From positions 434,001 through 498,000 of the forward strand of contig NZ_RBZM01000007.1 of assembly GCF_003628305.1 (NCBI RefSeq): a stretch of 64,000 nucleotides of DNA. The letters are read 5' to 3'. Positions 8,305 to 17,135 of this stretch are shown here, piece after piece (the first letter of the stretch is position 1; each line of letters opens with the position of its first letter). The translations under genes were made by a program, and so were the position numbers. The notes below the pieces were generated by a model, which worked only from the letters and a program-made list of their open reading frames with translations, was not told the origin of the DNA and did not search any database. This stretch comes from Cohnella endophytica (GTDB lineage: Bacteria; Bacillota; Bacilli; Paenibacillales; Paenibacillaceae).

Positions 8305-10047
8305 TTGTCTTTCGTCATACGTTTGAAATGGTTTTTCAAGGAGCGATGGGGGAGTTACGCGGTAGCTATCGGAATCATGACCGCGGTTAGCTTGCTGTCG
8401 ATGATTCCTCCCAGGCTGATCGGGAATACGATCGACGCCATGAACAAGCATGACTTGACCTCCTCGGAGCTAAGCCGATCGGTCCTCCTGCTCGTCTGCT
8501 TAGCGCTGCTCTTATACGCGATGGTCTACATATGGATTACGACCTTATTCGGGAATTCCATCTTGATCGAGAAAATGCTCAGATCGCGACTCTTGAAGCA
8601 TCTGACGAGAATGACGCCCGCGTTCTACCAACGCAACACGACGGGCCAACTGATGGCGCTCGCGACGAACGACGTGCTCGCGATCGGGCAGACGGCGGGC
8701 TACGGAGTCATGACGCTCGTGAATACGCTCGTAGGGGCATCGGTCGTCGTCGCGATGATGCTTTCCTTCATTAGCGCGAAGCTGATGATCGCCGCGTTGA
8801 TTCCGTTGCCGCTCCTCGTCTTCGTCATCAGCAAGCTGGGGAATAAGGTCCGTGTCCGCTTCATCGCGGCGCAAGAATCGTTCGGCAAGATGAACGATCA
8901 TGTGCTGGAGTCGATTTCCGGCATTCGGGTCATTCGTTCCTACGTGCAGGAGAACGACGATCTTCGCGCGTTCGACCGAATGACGTCCGAGGTGATGGAC
9001 AAGAACAGGCAAGTGTCCAGCGTTAACGCGCTGTTCCAGCCGCTCATCTCGCTCATCGTGGGCGCCAGCTACAGCATCGGCATCGGATACGGTTCTTATC
9101 TCGTTTTTCAGGAGGACATCTCGCTAGGACAACTCATTTCCTTCAACATTTACTTAGGAATGCTGATCTGGCCGATGATTTCCTTCGGGGAATTCATTAA
9201 CGTCTTGCAACGGGGGAGCGCCTCGGCCGAACGGCTGCAGAAAGCATTGAGCCAGCCTGCCGATGTGGAGGACGCGCCGGATCCGGTCGAACTGTCGTCG
9301 CCGACATCTATCGATATGAGAGCGTTAAGCTTTACTTACCCGACGTCGACCCATCCTAGCCTTTCCGATGTTTCCGTGAGCGTCGGGCGGGGGGAAACGC
9401 TCGGCATCGTCGGTAAGACGGGCAGCGGCAAGAGCACGTTGCTCAAGCAACTGTTGCGGCAATATCCGATCGATCCCGGGAAGCTTGTCGTCTCGGGCGT
9501 ACCTGTCGAGAGAATCTCCTTGGATCGGATGAAGAAATGGATCGCTTACGTCCCGCAAGAACACCTGTTGTTATCCAAGACGATCCGCGAGAACATCGCG
9601 CTGGGCAAGCCGGACGCGACGCCGGAGGAAATCGGGAACGCGGTCGAGATGGCTTCTTTCGCCCAGGATATCGCCCAAATGCCCGAGGGTTTGAATACGA
9701 TCGTAGGCGAGAACGGCGTCATGCTGTCCGGAGGCCAGAAACAACGGCTCGCGATCGCGAGAGCGCTGCTCGTCGATTCGGAGATACTGTTGCTCGATGA
9801 TTCGTTGTCCGCGGTGGACGCGAGAACGGAAAGCCGGATTATCGCGAATATCCGCCGGGAACGAGCGGGGCGGACGACGTTAATCACGACGCACAGGCTG
9901 TCCGCCGTCAGCCACGCCAATTGGATCGTCGTGCTGGACGAAGGACGGATCCGCGAAGAAGGCACCCACGACCAGCTTATGCTTCATGGCGGCTGGTATA
10001 AGGAACAATGGGAACGCCAGCAGATGGAGGCGAGTCTAGAGGAATGA
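8305..10047 (+). CDS. ABC exporter half-transporter, degenerate-site subunit (BmrC/YheI-like)
   Basis: The 580-residue protein has an N-terminal six-helix membrane domain (about 1-310) and an ATPase domain. Motifs: Walker A GKTGSGKST, signature LSGGQ, Walker B ending LLLDD, and an H-loop TTHRL. The residue after Walker B is Asp where active sites have Glu, as in the non-catalytic half of heterodimeric multidrug exporters such as BmrC. TTG 8305 is chosen because AGAGGTGG lies just upstream; an in-frame ATG at 8287 lacks a binding site. The stop overlaps the start of the partner (ATGA), showing translational coupling. Likely exports amphiphilic drugs; substrate unknown. Confidence 0.88.
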   Translation: MSFVIRLKWFFKERWGSYAVAIGIMTAVSLLSMIPPRLIGNTIDAMNKHDLTSSELSRSVLLLVCLALLLYAMVYIWITTLFGNSILIEKMLRSRLLKHLTRMTPAFYQRNTTGQLMALATNDVLAIGQTAGYGVMTLVNTLVGASVVVAMMLSFISAKLMIAALIPLPLLVFVISKLGNKVRVRFIAAQESFGKMNDHVLESISGIRVIRSYVQENDDLRAFDRMTSEVMDKNRQVSSVNALFQPLISLIVGASYSIGIGYGSYLVFQEDISLGQLISFNIYLGMLIWPMISFGEFINVLQRGSASAERLQKALSQPADVEDAPDPVELSSPTSIDMRALSFTYPTSTHPSLSDVSVSVGRGETLGIVGKTGSGKSTLLKQLLRQYPIDPGKLVVSGVPVERISLDRMKKWIAYVPQEHLLLSKTIRENIALGKPDATPEEIGNAVEMASFAQDIAQMPEGLNTIVGENGVMLSGGQKQRLAIARALLVDSEILLLDDSLSAVDARTESRIIANIRRERAGRTTLITTHRLSAVSHANWIVVLDEGRIREEGTHDQLMLHGGWYKEQWERQQMEASLEE

Positions 10048-11810
10048 ATGCATCCCCGAACAAACTATCTACATCGAGAAGGTTATTAGCGTACGCGCTC
10101 GTCTACAAATTCCGAATTCTGGGCGCGATTCTCGTGCTCTGCTGCGCGGTAGGTTCGGAGTTAGGCGGACCTTATTTAATCAAGACGATTATCGATAAAC
10201 ATCTATCCAAGCCGGACGGCGATATGGCTCCGGTGCTGTCGTTGCTGGCCTTCTATATCGGACTGATCGTTCTTGCCGGAATTTGTAATTACGTACAATC
10301 CTACACCCTGCAATCTACGGCTCTGCGAATCATCAAGAACATGCGGATGGATCTCATGGGGCACATCCAGCGCATATCGCTCCGTTACTTCGACAATACG
10401 CCGATCGGCCAAGTCGTGTCGCGCATCGCCAACGACACGGAAGCGATTCGCGATCTGTTCATGAGCTTCATGGCGACGTTCGTCGTCAGCTTCGTGCAGT
10501 TAACGGGCATTTTCGTCGCCTTGTTCTTGTTAGATGCGAGGCTGGCCTCGTATACGCTGCTCTTGCCGCCTGTATTCGCGCTCATCATGTACGTTCATCT
10601 AAAATATTCGAAAAAGTACATTGCCGTCATGCGCGCACGCTTAAGCGACATGAACGCGATGATCAGCGAGTCGATCGCGGTCATGCCGATCATCCAAGCG
10701 TTTCGCAGGGAGAAGGTAACGCTCGAAGAGTTCGAGGTTCTGAACGAGGACCGCTACGTGAACCAGGTTAAGCAGTTCCGCGTGTTCTCCTTATCTTCCC
10801 GCAATATCGTGGGTACGATCGGAAGCTTGGTGACGGCGTTCGTCATCTGGTACTTCGGCCGCAGCTCACTCGAGGGAACGGCCATCTCGTTCGGCGTTTT
10901 CTATGTATTCATCGATTATCTGGGACGCGTCTTCAATCCGATCATCGGAATCTTCGATCAACTGACGAACGCGCAGAGAGCTTTCGTCTCGGCGGAGAAG
11001 GTGTTCGCGATTCTGGACCTGGAGGGCGAAGACGTCGAAGAGACGGGAGAAGTCGGACGCCCGCAAGGCGTCGTGAAGTTCGAGGACGTTACCTTCGCTT
11101 ACAACGAAGGCGAGAACGTGCTAAAGAACATCTCCTTCGAGGCGCGCAAGGGAGAAACCGTCGCGTTGGTCGGGCACACGGGCTCGGGGAAGAGCTCGAT
11201 CATCAATCTGCTGCTCGGATTCTACGAGCCGGGAACTGGCCGGATCACAATCGACGGAGAGGATATCTCCGGGTTGTCGAAGCAAGCGTTGCGCAAGCAT
11301 ATGGGTATCGTGTTGCAGGATCCGTACTTGTTCGCGGGCGATATTAAGTTCAACGTAAGCTTGTACAATGGAGACATTACGTTGGAGCGGGTGAAGAAGG
11401 CGCTGAAGGATGTCGGAGCGGCTTCGTTCGTCGAGCAGCTTCCGAACGGCTACGACGAGCAAGTCGTGGAGCGGGGCAGCACGTTGTCTTCCGGACAACG
11501 CCAGCTTATTTCCTTCGCGAGGGCGCTTGCGTTCGACCCTTCGATCCTCATTCTCGACGAGGCGACGGCCAGCATCGACAGCGAGACGGAAGGCCTGATC
11601 CAGCAAGCGCTCAAGGTCGTAAGCGAAGGGCGCACGACACTCGTCATCGCCCATCGGCTGTCCACGATCAGGGAAGCGAACCAGATTCTCGTCCTGCACC
11701 GCGGGGAGATCGTCGAACGCGGCGATCATGACGAGTTGATGGCGCTCGAAGGACGTTACTATAAGATGTATCAGCTGCAAAAAGGGGAAAAGGCTTCGAT
11801 GGCCGTATAG
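10044..11810 (+). CDS. ABC exporter half-transporter, catalytic subunit (BmrD/YheH-like)
   Basis: The 588-residue partner has six membrane helices (about 20-320) and an ATPase domain with Walker A GHTGSGKSS, Walker B ILDEA carrying the catalytic Glu, H-loop IAHRL, and a deviant signature LSSGQ. Paired with the upstream subunit this gives one competent ATP site (this Walker A/B plus the partner's LSGGQ) and one degenerate site. ATG 10044 overlaps the previous stop by four bases. At 588 residues it is shorter than B. subtilis BmrD, which carries an extra insertion. No BmrB-like leader peptide was found upstream of the operon. Confidence 0.88.
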   Translation: MNASPNKLSTSRRLLAYALVYKFRILGAILVLCCAVGSELGGPYLIKTIIDKHLSKPDGDMAPVLSLLAFYIGLIVLAGICNYVQSYTLQSTALRIIKNMRMDLMGHIQRISLRYFDNTPIGQVVSRIANDTEAIRDLFMSFMATFVVSFVQLTGIFVALFLLDARLASYTLLLPPVFALIMYVHLKYSKKYIAVMRARLSDMNAMISESIAVMPIIQAFRREKVTLEEFEVLNEDRYVNQVKQFRVFSLSSRNIVGTIGSLVTAFVIWYFGRSSLEGTAISFGVFYVFIDYLGRVFNPIIGIFDQLTNAQRAFVSAEKVFAILDLEGEDVEETGEVGRPQGVVKFEDVTFAYNEGENVLKNISFEARKGETVALVGHTGSGKSSIINLLLGFYEPGTGRITIDGEDISGLSKQALRKHMGIVLQDPYLFAGDIKFNVSLYNGDITLERVKKALKDVGAASFVEQLPNGYDEQVVERGSTLSSGQRQLISFARALAFDPSILILDEATASIDSETEGLIQQALKVVSEGRTTLVIAHRLSTIREANQILVLHRGEIVERGDHDELMALEGRYYKMYQLQKGEKASMAV

Positions 11811-11847
11811 GCGAAGTGCTAATATTTAAGCCTCCGGGGTGAGAAAA

Positions 11848-13020
11848 ATGGCTGCCATCGCAATAACGAAGCAACAAGCTAGAAGATTCATGTTGATCCT
11901 CCAAGGATTAAGCGGCGATTTCGAGTTTAGAGGCAAGGAAGGAATGCTTGCTTACTTTAGGCGCGTAGGGTGCATTCAATATGATCCGCTTAACGTCGTA
12001 GGAACCAACCCGGAGCTTGTCTTGCAGTCCCGAATCGAAGATTTCGACCGCGGCATGCTGAGCGGGCTATTGTATCAGGATCGCAAGCTCATCGACTATT
12101 GGGACAAGCAAATGTCGATTTTCCCCGTGGAAGATTGGCCTTATTTCAAACGGCTTCGCGAGCATTACGGGGCATGGTGCCTGTCCAACGAATCGGCTGT
12201 GAATCGGGTACGAAGCGAGATCGAGAGCAGAGGGTTTTTGTGCTCCGGCGATCTGGACGACGACGAGAAGGTGGATTGGGCATGGGGGCCGACAAGGTTG
12301 TCCCGCGCCGCGCTGGAAGGCATGTATCATGGCGGGCATCTGAGCATTCACCATAAGGTCAACACCCGCAAGTATTATGATCTGACGGAGCGTTTGATTC
12401 CGGAAGAATTGCACGCCTCGCCTGATCCTTTCGAGACGGACGAGCAATATTATGCCTGGTACGTGCTTCGGCGCATCGGCAGCGTGGGGCTCCTATGGAA
12501 CAGACCGAGCGACGCATGGCTGGGTATCCGCGGATTAAAAAGCAGCCAGAGGAACGAAGCGTTCGCTAGGCTGACGGAAGAAAAGCTTATCGTGGACATC
12601 CAAGTGGAGGGCATAGCGCATCCGCTGTATATGCGAACCGAAGACGAGCCTTTCCTGCGGGAGGCTTTATCGTATAATTCGCGGGAAGAACGGGCAAGCA
12701 TACTTGCCCCGCTGGACAACCTGCTCTGGGACCGGCAGTTGATCAAGGAGCTGTTCGACTTCGAATATCGCTGGGAGGTTTACAAGCCGGCGGCCGAAAG
12801 GCAGTACGGATACTACGTGCTCCCCGTCGTGTACGGAGACAGGATCGTAGCCCGGTTCGATCCGGTCAAGCATCGCAAGAACACTCCGTTCTCTATCCGT
12901 CAATGGTGGTGGGAAGAACACGTGGACGCGAATAACGCGACTATGCGAGAGAGTGTTACGAAGTGCCTCGAACAGTTCGCTGCGAATTTAGGGACGAAGT
13001 ATGAAGCTTCTCCTATCTAA
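11848..13020 (+). CDS. AlkX/YcaQ-type DNA glycosylase (winged-helix, HTH_42)
   Basis: The 390-residue protein belongs to the HTH_42 (AlkZ/AlkX) family of tandem winged-helix glycosylases that unhook DNA interstrand crosslinks and remove bulky alkylated bases. The catalytic motif reads Q44-Y45-D46 (IQYDPLNVV), the QxD form typical of AlkX/YcaQ rather than the QxQ form of AlkZ. A late motif, APLDNLLWDR, is also typical. ATG 11848 is chosen because GGGGTGAG lies just upstream; GTG 11839 is the alternative. It follows the exporter operon by 37 bases and may be read through from it. Confidence 0.85.
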   Translation: MAAIAITKQQARRFMLILQGLSGDFEFRGKEGMLAYFRRVGCIQYDPLNVVGTNPELVLQSRIEDFDRGMLSGLLYQDRKLIDYWDKQMSIFPVEDWPYFKRLREHYGAWCLSNESAVNRVRSEIESRGFLCSGDLDDDEKVDWAWGPTRLSRAALEGMYHGGHLSIHHKVNTRKYYDLTERLIPEELHASPDPFETDEQYYAWYVLRRIGSVGLLWNRPSDAWLGIRGLKSSQRNEAFARLTEEKLIVDIQVEGIAHPLYMRTEDEPFLREALSYNSREERASILAPLDNLLWDRQLIKELFDFEYRWEVYKPAAERQYGYYVLPVVYGDRIVARFDPVKHRKNTPFSIRQWWWEEHVDANNATMRESVTKCLEQFAANLGTKYEASPI

Positions 13021-13055
13021 TCGGCCGATTTGTAGGATCAAGGTTGAATGCCCGA

Positions 13056-13242
13056 CAACCTGCAGAAAGTACAGTCTAATATCTCAAATTCGTCTCTGAG
13101 AAGAAACAACCTGCATTTTATACAGGCCAATGTCAGCCAAAGTGCGATAAACGAGCCAATACCCCCACCCAACCTGCGCAAAATACACCTTGATCGGCGA
13201 AAAGTCGCACAATGCGCCAAACACACTGTAGGAAATGCAGGT
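13056..13242. repeat. Four-unit dispersed repeat element, copy A
   Basis: Four related short motifs of the form CAACCTGCA-(A/T-rich)-TACAG occur at 13056-13074, 13107-13126, 13170-13192 and, inverted, 13226-13242. Unit centres are about 51, 63 and 54 bases apart. The same motif, order, orientation and spacing recur at 48755-48940, and the spacers show patchy similarity. It is not coding and not a simple tandem repeat. It may be a mobile-element-like repeat, a structured RNA or a protein-binding array. Confidence 0.75.
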
Positions 13243-13251
13243 TAGCTTATC

Positions 13252-13288
13252 GAGGCCTCACTCGCCGATGCGGGTGGGGGCTTTTTTT
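13252..13288 (+). terminator. Intrinsic terminator
   Basis: GCCTCACTCG pairs imperfectly with CGGGTGGGGGC and is followed by seven T residues. It lies about 230 bases after the glycosylase gene, beyond repeat copy A, so the repeat is probably in the 3' part of that transcript. Confidence 0.7.
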
Positions 13289-13418
13289 CGATTCTCTCGA
13301 CTGCCAATTCGCCAATCCTCCCATCCCTCGCACCCCGTAGTTCGGATTCCCATAGCCCACCAGACCCACAAATTCCATAGTGTGCGACGCGCATCGAACC
13401 CTAGGCTCATTTCCATTC

Positions 13419-13457
13419 TTTACAAAAGGTTTCATGTGTAATATATTTATTACACAT
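13419..13457 (+). promoter_or_regulatory. Promoter with 24-bp palindrome over the -10 box
   Basis: TTTACA (13419-13424), a 17-base spacer and TATATT (13442-13447) form a good sigma-A promoter. A palindrome with perfect 10-base arms, ATGTGTAATA and TATTACACAT, around a 4-base centre covers 13434-13457 and so overlies the -10 box. This is the expected layout for autorepression by the winged-helix protein encoded just downstream. Confidence 0.78.
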
Positions 13458-13493
13458 ATAAAAACTGTATTACGCAGGAGCGGGGCCAAGCCA

Positions 13494-13832
13494 ATGAATC
13501 TAACCGGAAATGAGCTGCTGCAAGTTTTCGAGGCTTTGGCGAACCCCCATCGCATGCGAATCGTTTCCTCCTTGAGAGAAGGCAGGAAGTACGTTAGCGA
13601 GCTGGCGCGAGAGGTTCGCATGAGCAGGCCGTTGCTGTATATGCATCTTCATCGGATGGAAATCGCGGGTCTCGTGTCGGCGCGCTTGGAATTATCCGAT
13701 GACGGGAAGGCCAAGAAATATTATGAGTTAACGGAATTCGAGTTGCTATTAACGCCGGACGCGATCTCAGACGCCGTTCGTACGCTGACGGACAAGAACG
13801 CTGCCGAGACTTCGACGCTTGAGGAGGAATAG
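13494..13832 (+). CDS. ArsR-type winged-helix transcriptional regulator
   Basis: The 112-residue protein is a single winged helix (about 5-85): FEALANPHRMRIVSSL then a recognition region with VRMSRPLLYMHLHRME, typical of ArsR/HTH_5 repressors. There is no obvious Cys/His metal site. It probably represses its own promoter through the palindrome at 13434-13457. ATG 13494 is preferred because GCAGGAG lies upstream and the extension before it would run through the promoter. The next gene begins four bases after its stop and belongs to the same operon. Confidence 0.82.
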   Translation: MNLTGNELLQVFEALANPHRMRIVSSLREGRKYVSELAREVRMSRPLLYMHLHRMEIAGLVSARLELSDDGKAKKYYELTEFELLLTPDAISDAVRTLTDKNAAETSTLEEE

Positions 13833-13836
13833 GGAT

Positions 13837-14124
13837 ATGGGTGGCAACATTTACGGGTACCTGGGGATGGGATTCTCCATCGTCGTCGTGGTGGTCGGCA
13901 TGATCAGCTACATCACCACCATGCAACAAAAGCATAAGACGAGACAAATGCAAATCCAGAACGGCGGCGATATTGCACGCGAGGAGCATTACCGCAAGCT
14001 GGCGGAAACCGTCGTGCTCCAACAGAAGCAGATCCAAGAAGGGCAAGAGAAGCTGCACGGCGAAATCGCCGAAATTCGCGGAAGGCTGACGTCCATAGAG
14101 AAGTTGCTCCGCGACGTGGAATAA
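13837..14124 (+). CDS. Small membrane-anchored coiled-coil protein
   Basis: The 95-residue protein has one hydrophobic segment (about 8-27, FSIVVVVVGMISYI) followed by a charged region (30-95) with heptad-like Leu/Ile spacing (EIAEIRGRLTSIEKLL), so a membrane anchor with a cytosolic or external coiled coil. I do not recognise a family. GAGGAGGA lies within the end of the upstream regulator gene at good distance from the ATG. Tight pairing with an ArsR-type regulator suggests a stress-inducible envelope or sensing role, but that is inference only. Confidence 0.75.
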   Translation: MGGNIYGYLGMGFSIVVVVVGMISYITTMQQKHKTRQMQIQNGGDIAREEHYRKLAETVVLQQKQIQEGQEKLHGEIAEIRGRLTSIEKLLRDVE

Positions 14125-14138
14125 AGCGCAGCAAGCAG

Positions 14139-14180
14139 AAAGCCGCCAGTACCGTCGCATAAGACGGTACTGGCGGCTTT
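14139..14180. terminator. Bidirectional terminator
   Basis: An 18-bp perfect stem (AAAGCCGCCAGTACCGTC, 14139-14156, with its complement at 14163-14180) around a 6-base loop, with A residues on one side and T residues on the other. It serves both the upstream operon and the convergent chemoreceptor gene. Confidence 0.88.
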
Positions 14181-14206
14181 CTTGACGCATTCCGTACCTT
14201 GACCGC

Positions 14207-15673
14207 CTAACGGCCGGCCATTTTGTTGAGATCCGAAGCAAGCTTGTCCAACTGCAGGAAGCTATCCACCACGTCTCCGATCCGTTTGTCCTGGGTCGTC
14301 ATGCTGGCGGACATCTCTTGAACGGAGGCCATGTTCTGTTCCGTGGCGCCCGCGATCGTGACGATCTGATCGGTAATCTTATTGTATTGATGCTGCAGGT
14401 CGTCGGCGGACCGGTTCACTTCGGTCGATTGCTGCTCTACCTTCGAGGCATCCCGCGCGAGCGAGCGCATAACCTCCGCAACCTTCTTGACCGCGGCGCT
14501 GCTCTCGGACACCGTCTGCTGTCCTTCGATGACCTGTTCGGCGGCGAGCGTCGTCTTCGAGCGGATCGTCTCGAGAATGTTCTCGATCTGCTCGGTCGAT
14601 TCCTTGGACGATTCCGCCAGCTTGCGGATTTCGTGAGAGACGACGGCAAAGCCTTTGCCGTGCTCGCCCGCCCGCGCGGCTTCGATGGCCGCGTTCAAGG
14701 CAAGCAGGTTCGTCTGGTTGGAGATGCTCTTGATCGTCGAGACGATGCTTCCGATCTGCTGATTCTGCTCGTTCAATTCGGTCATCAATTCGACCGACGA
14801 GTCGATGGTCGTATGAACGTGCTCCATCCGGCTCTCGAGAACTTCGGCTTCCCGACTGCCGATTTCCGTCAGTTGAACGGAGCTTTCCGACAAGGATTTC
14901 ATTTCGTTCGAACGTTCCGCTAACGAGAAAACTTCACGCTCGACGAAACGAACGGATTCGCTCATGCCGTTAATGCCGGTCGTCTGCATCTCGATGCTGG
15001 CCGTCACTTCGGCGAAGGCGGTCGTCACTTCCTTGGAGATCGTGCCGGTAGAGGTCATGTTCGTCTTCAGATTAGAACTGAAATCGTTTAACGCGGCAAG
15101 GGAGACCGCGACATTGTCGACGATGCCCTGCGCCCGGTTTCTCTCGGAGAAGGCTTGCTCGCGCTGGGAGTGCGCTTCCGCTTGCAGACGTTCGCTGAAT
15201 TTCGCGGAGAAATAAAGGGGCGCAGCGACGAGCACGAGATACATTAGCAACGTGGAGAAGGCATTGTCTCCGAACATTTTTTCGCTATATGGGCTAACGA
15301 ATAAGTAGACGGTTACCGCCGCGCCGGATAGTCCGGAGAAGGCGATCGATCGGGAATTGCTGTAAAGGGTCATGATGGCGAGATTGATATAGACGAGGAA
15401 GTAAGTCGTAATGACGGGATCGGTCAGAACCAAGAGAAGCGTAAGTACGGTAATGATCGACGATACTAAATACATAATATAGTTCGATAACCAACGTTTG
15501 TACGTAAGCGTCGTTGCCAATCCGCAGGCGATCGTTCCCACGATAACGAGCATGACGATCGATCTCGCGGGAGCGGCCGTCAAGAAATCCACGATGATGC
15601 CGAGCGCGAGCATGCCCCAGAGTACTTTCACTAGAAGTTTGTTTCTGAGATGCAATGTTTCGTTTAATTGCAC
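14207..15673 (-). CDS. Methyl-accepting chemotaxis protein
   Basis: The 488-residue protein has an N-terminal membrane domain of about six helices (18-165) with no large extracellular sensor and no recognisable HAMP, then a long coiled-coil signalling domain. The conserved hairpin tip reads [20 protein letters not shown] (about 320-340). It passes signals to CheA/CheW. Sensing is probably by the membrane domain itself. A bidirectional terminator follows the stop. Ligand unknown. Confidence 0.93.
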   Translation of the reverse strand: MQLNETLHLRNKLLVKVLWGMLALGIIVDFLTAAPARSIVMLVIVGTIACGLATTLTYKRWLSNYIMYLVSSIITVLTLLLVLTDPVITTYFLVYINLAIMTLYSNSRSIAFSGLSGAAVTVYLFVSPYSEKMFGDNAFSTLLMYLVLVAAPLYFSAKFSERLQAEAHSQREQAFSERNRAQGIVDNVAVSLAALNDFSSNLKTNMTSTGTISKEVTTAFAEVTASIEMQTTGINGMSESVRFVEREVFSLAERSNEMKSLSESSVQLTEIGSREAEVLESRMEHVHTTIDSSVELMTELNEQNQQIGSIVSTIKSISNQTNLLALNAAIEAARAGEHGKGFAVVSHEIRKLAESSKESTEQIENILETIRSKTTLAAEQVIEGQQTVSESSAAVKKVAEVMRSLARDASKVEQQSTEVNRSADDLQHQYNKITDQIVTIAGATEQNMASVQEMSASMTTQDKRIGDVVDSFLQLDKLASDLNKMAGR

Positions 15674-15877
15674 TAAGATGTCCGCCTTCCAACAAGGAAT
15701 ATTTTAGTAAAAATAATACCATATGTCGCCACCGTCCGACAGTCCAACATCGGAGAACGGGCAAGGTCGAGTACGAATGTTCAATTGTTCCCAAGCAATC
15801 GTGCTAGACTTCCTTAAGAATGGTACACTAAGGTGCAAGCGGTATATAACTAGTCAACCTGGAAAGGGATGAGGAGC

Positions 15878-17041
15878 ATGAACGCGTTCGAATTATACAA
15901 TCCGACGAAGCTAGTCTTCGGGGCGGATAAGGTCAGCCGGCTAGGAGAATTGGTCGAGCCTTACGGCAAACGGGTCTTGCTCGTCTACGGCGGCGGAAGC
16001 ATTAAGAAATCGGGATTATACGACGACGTGATTTCTCAGCTTAACGAAATCAAGGCGATCGTCCACGAGCTTTCCGGCATCGAACCGAATCCTCGTCTGA
16101 CAACGGTGAACAAGGGGATAGAAATCTGCCGCGCGGAGAAAATCGAGTTCGTGTTAGCGGTAGGCGGAGGCAGCGTATTGGACGCGGCCAAAGCGATCGC
16201 GGCGGGCGCGTTATACGACGGGGACGTATGGGACTTTACGATCCGCCAGGCGGTTATCCAGGAGGCGCTGCCGATCGGTACGGTGCTGACCTTGGCTGCG
16301 ACCGGCTCGGAAATGAACGGAAACGCGGTGATCTCCAACTGGGAAACGAAGGAAAAGCGGGGACTGGGCAGCAAGCACGTATACCCACAATTCTCGATTC
16401 TCGATCCGAAGCTAACCTATTCCGTTCCCCGGAATCAGACGGTTAACGGCATCGTCGATATCATGTCGCACGTGTTCGAGCAGTATTTCTCGTTGACGAC
16501 GGACATTCCTCTCCAGGAGCGGTTTGCCGAATCGATTCTGCTGACCGTTATCGAGAACGGAGAGAAGGCGCTCGAGGACGGAACCGATTACGACGCGCGG
16601 GCGAACCTTCTGCTTGCCGGCACCTATGCCTTGAACGGAACGTTACCGAACGGGGTAACCACCGACTGGGCGACGCACGGCATCGAGCACGAGGTAAGCG
16701 CGATTTACGATATCGCCCACGGGGCGGGGCTCGCGATTATTTTCCCGAATTGGATGAAGTATGTTTACAAGGAACGCGTAGGCAAATTCGCGCGATATGC
16801 CGAACGGGTATGGGGCATCGATCCGGCCGGCAAGAGCGAAGACGAGCTCGCGATCGCGGGCATCGAGGCTACGCGCGCATACTTCACGCGCATTGGAGCG
16901 CCGGCTACGCTCGGAGAACTCGACATCGACGGCCAGCATTTGGACCGGATGGCTGATGAAGCTACGCGGTTCGGTCCGATCGGGACCTTCAAGCAACTGA
17001 ACAAAGACGATGTAGTCAACATCCTGACGGCATCCTTGTAA
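15878..17041 (+). CDS. Iron-containing alcohol dehydrogenase (YugJ/butanol dehydrogenase-like)
   Basis: The 387-residue group III dehydrogenase has the nucleotide-binding GGGS stretch (VLAVGGGSVLDAAKAIA) and the metal-ligand histidines in MSHVFEQYF and HGIEHEVSAIYDIAHGAGL. The family reduces aldehydes with NAD(P)H and Fe2+ or Zn2+. It most resembles the YugJ/YqhD/BdhA branch. ATG 15878 is preferred over 15869 because GATGAGGAG precedes it. Monocistronic, with a shared bidirectional terminator before the convergent SDR gene. Substrate cannot be told from sequence. Confidence 0.9.
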   Translation: MNAFELYNPTKLVFGADKVSRLGELVEPYGKRVLLVYGGGSIKKSGLYDDVISQLNEIKAIVHELSGIEPNPRLTTVNKGIEICRAEKIEFVLAVGGGSVLDAAKAIAAGALYDGDVWDFTIRQAVIQEALPIGTVLTLAATGSEMNGNAVISNWETKEKRGLGSKHVYPQFSILDPKLTYSVPRNQTVNGIVDIMSHVFEQYFSLTTDIPLQERFAESILLTVIENGEKALEDGTDYDARANLLLAGTYALNGTLPNGVTTDWATHGIEHEVSAIYDIAHGAGLAIIFPNWMKYVYKERVGKFARYAERVWGIDPAGKSEDELAIAGIEATRAYFTRIGAPATLGELDIDGQHLDRMADEATRFGPIGTFKQLNKDDVVNILTASL

Positions 17042-17066
17042 GCTGGAGAAACGGTTCGATCATATG

Positions 17067-17113
17067 AAAGGGCAGTTCCTCGGGTCGTTTCACGACCTGA
17101 AGAGCTGCCCTTT
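17067..17113. terminator. Bidirectional terminator
   Basis: AAAGGGCAG pairs with CTGCCCTTT and an inner stem GGGTCG/CGACC extends it; it separates the convergent alcohol dehydrogenase and SDR genes. Confidence 0.8.
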
Positions 17114-17135
17114 ATGCTTGCCGGGAGTTATGATT

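Larger units (their letters stand above)
13021..13493. other. Gene-free stretch with repeat element, terminator and promoter
   Basis: No credible gene in this stretch. It holds a four-unit repeat element (13056-13242), a terminator (13252-13288) and the promoter/operator of the next operon (13419-13457). Short open frames here lack ribosome binding sites and protein-like composition. Confidence 0.8.

Noticed and set aside
13056-13242. CRISPR array
   Set aside because: Units are about 20 bases with uneven spacing, imperfect and mixed in orientation, only four in number, with no cas genes nearby.
13056-13242. Insertion sequence or MITE
   Set aside because: No terminal inverted repeats with flanking target duplications are visible and no transposase frame is present.
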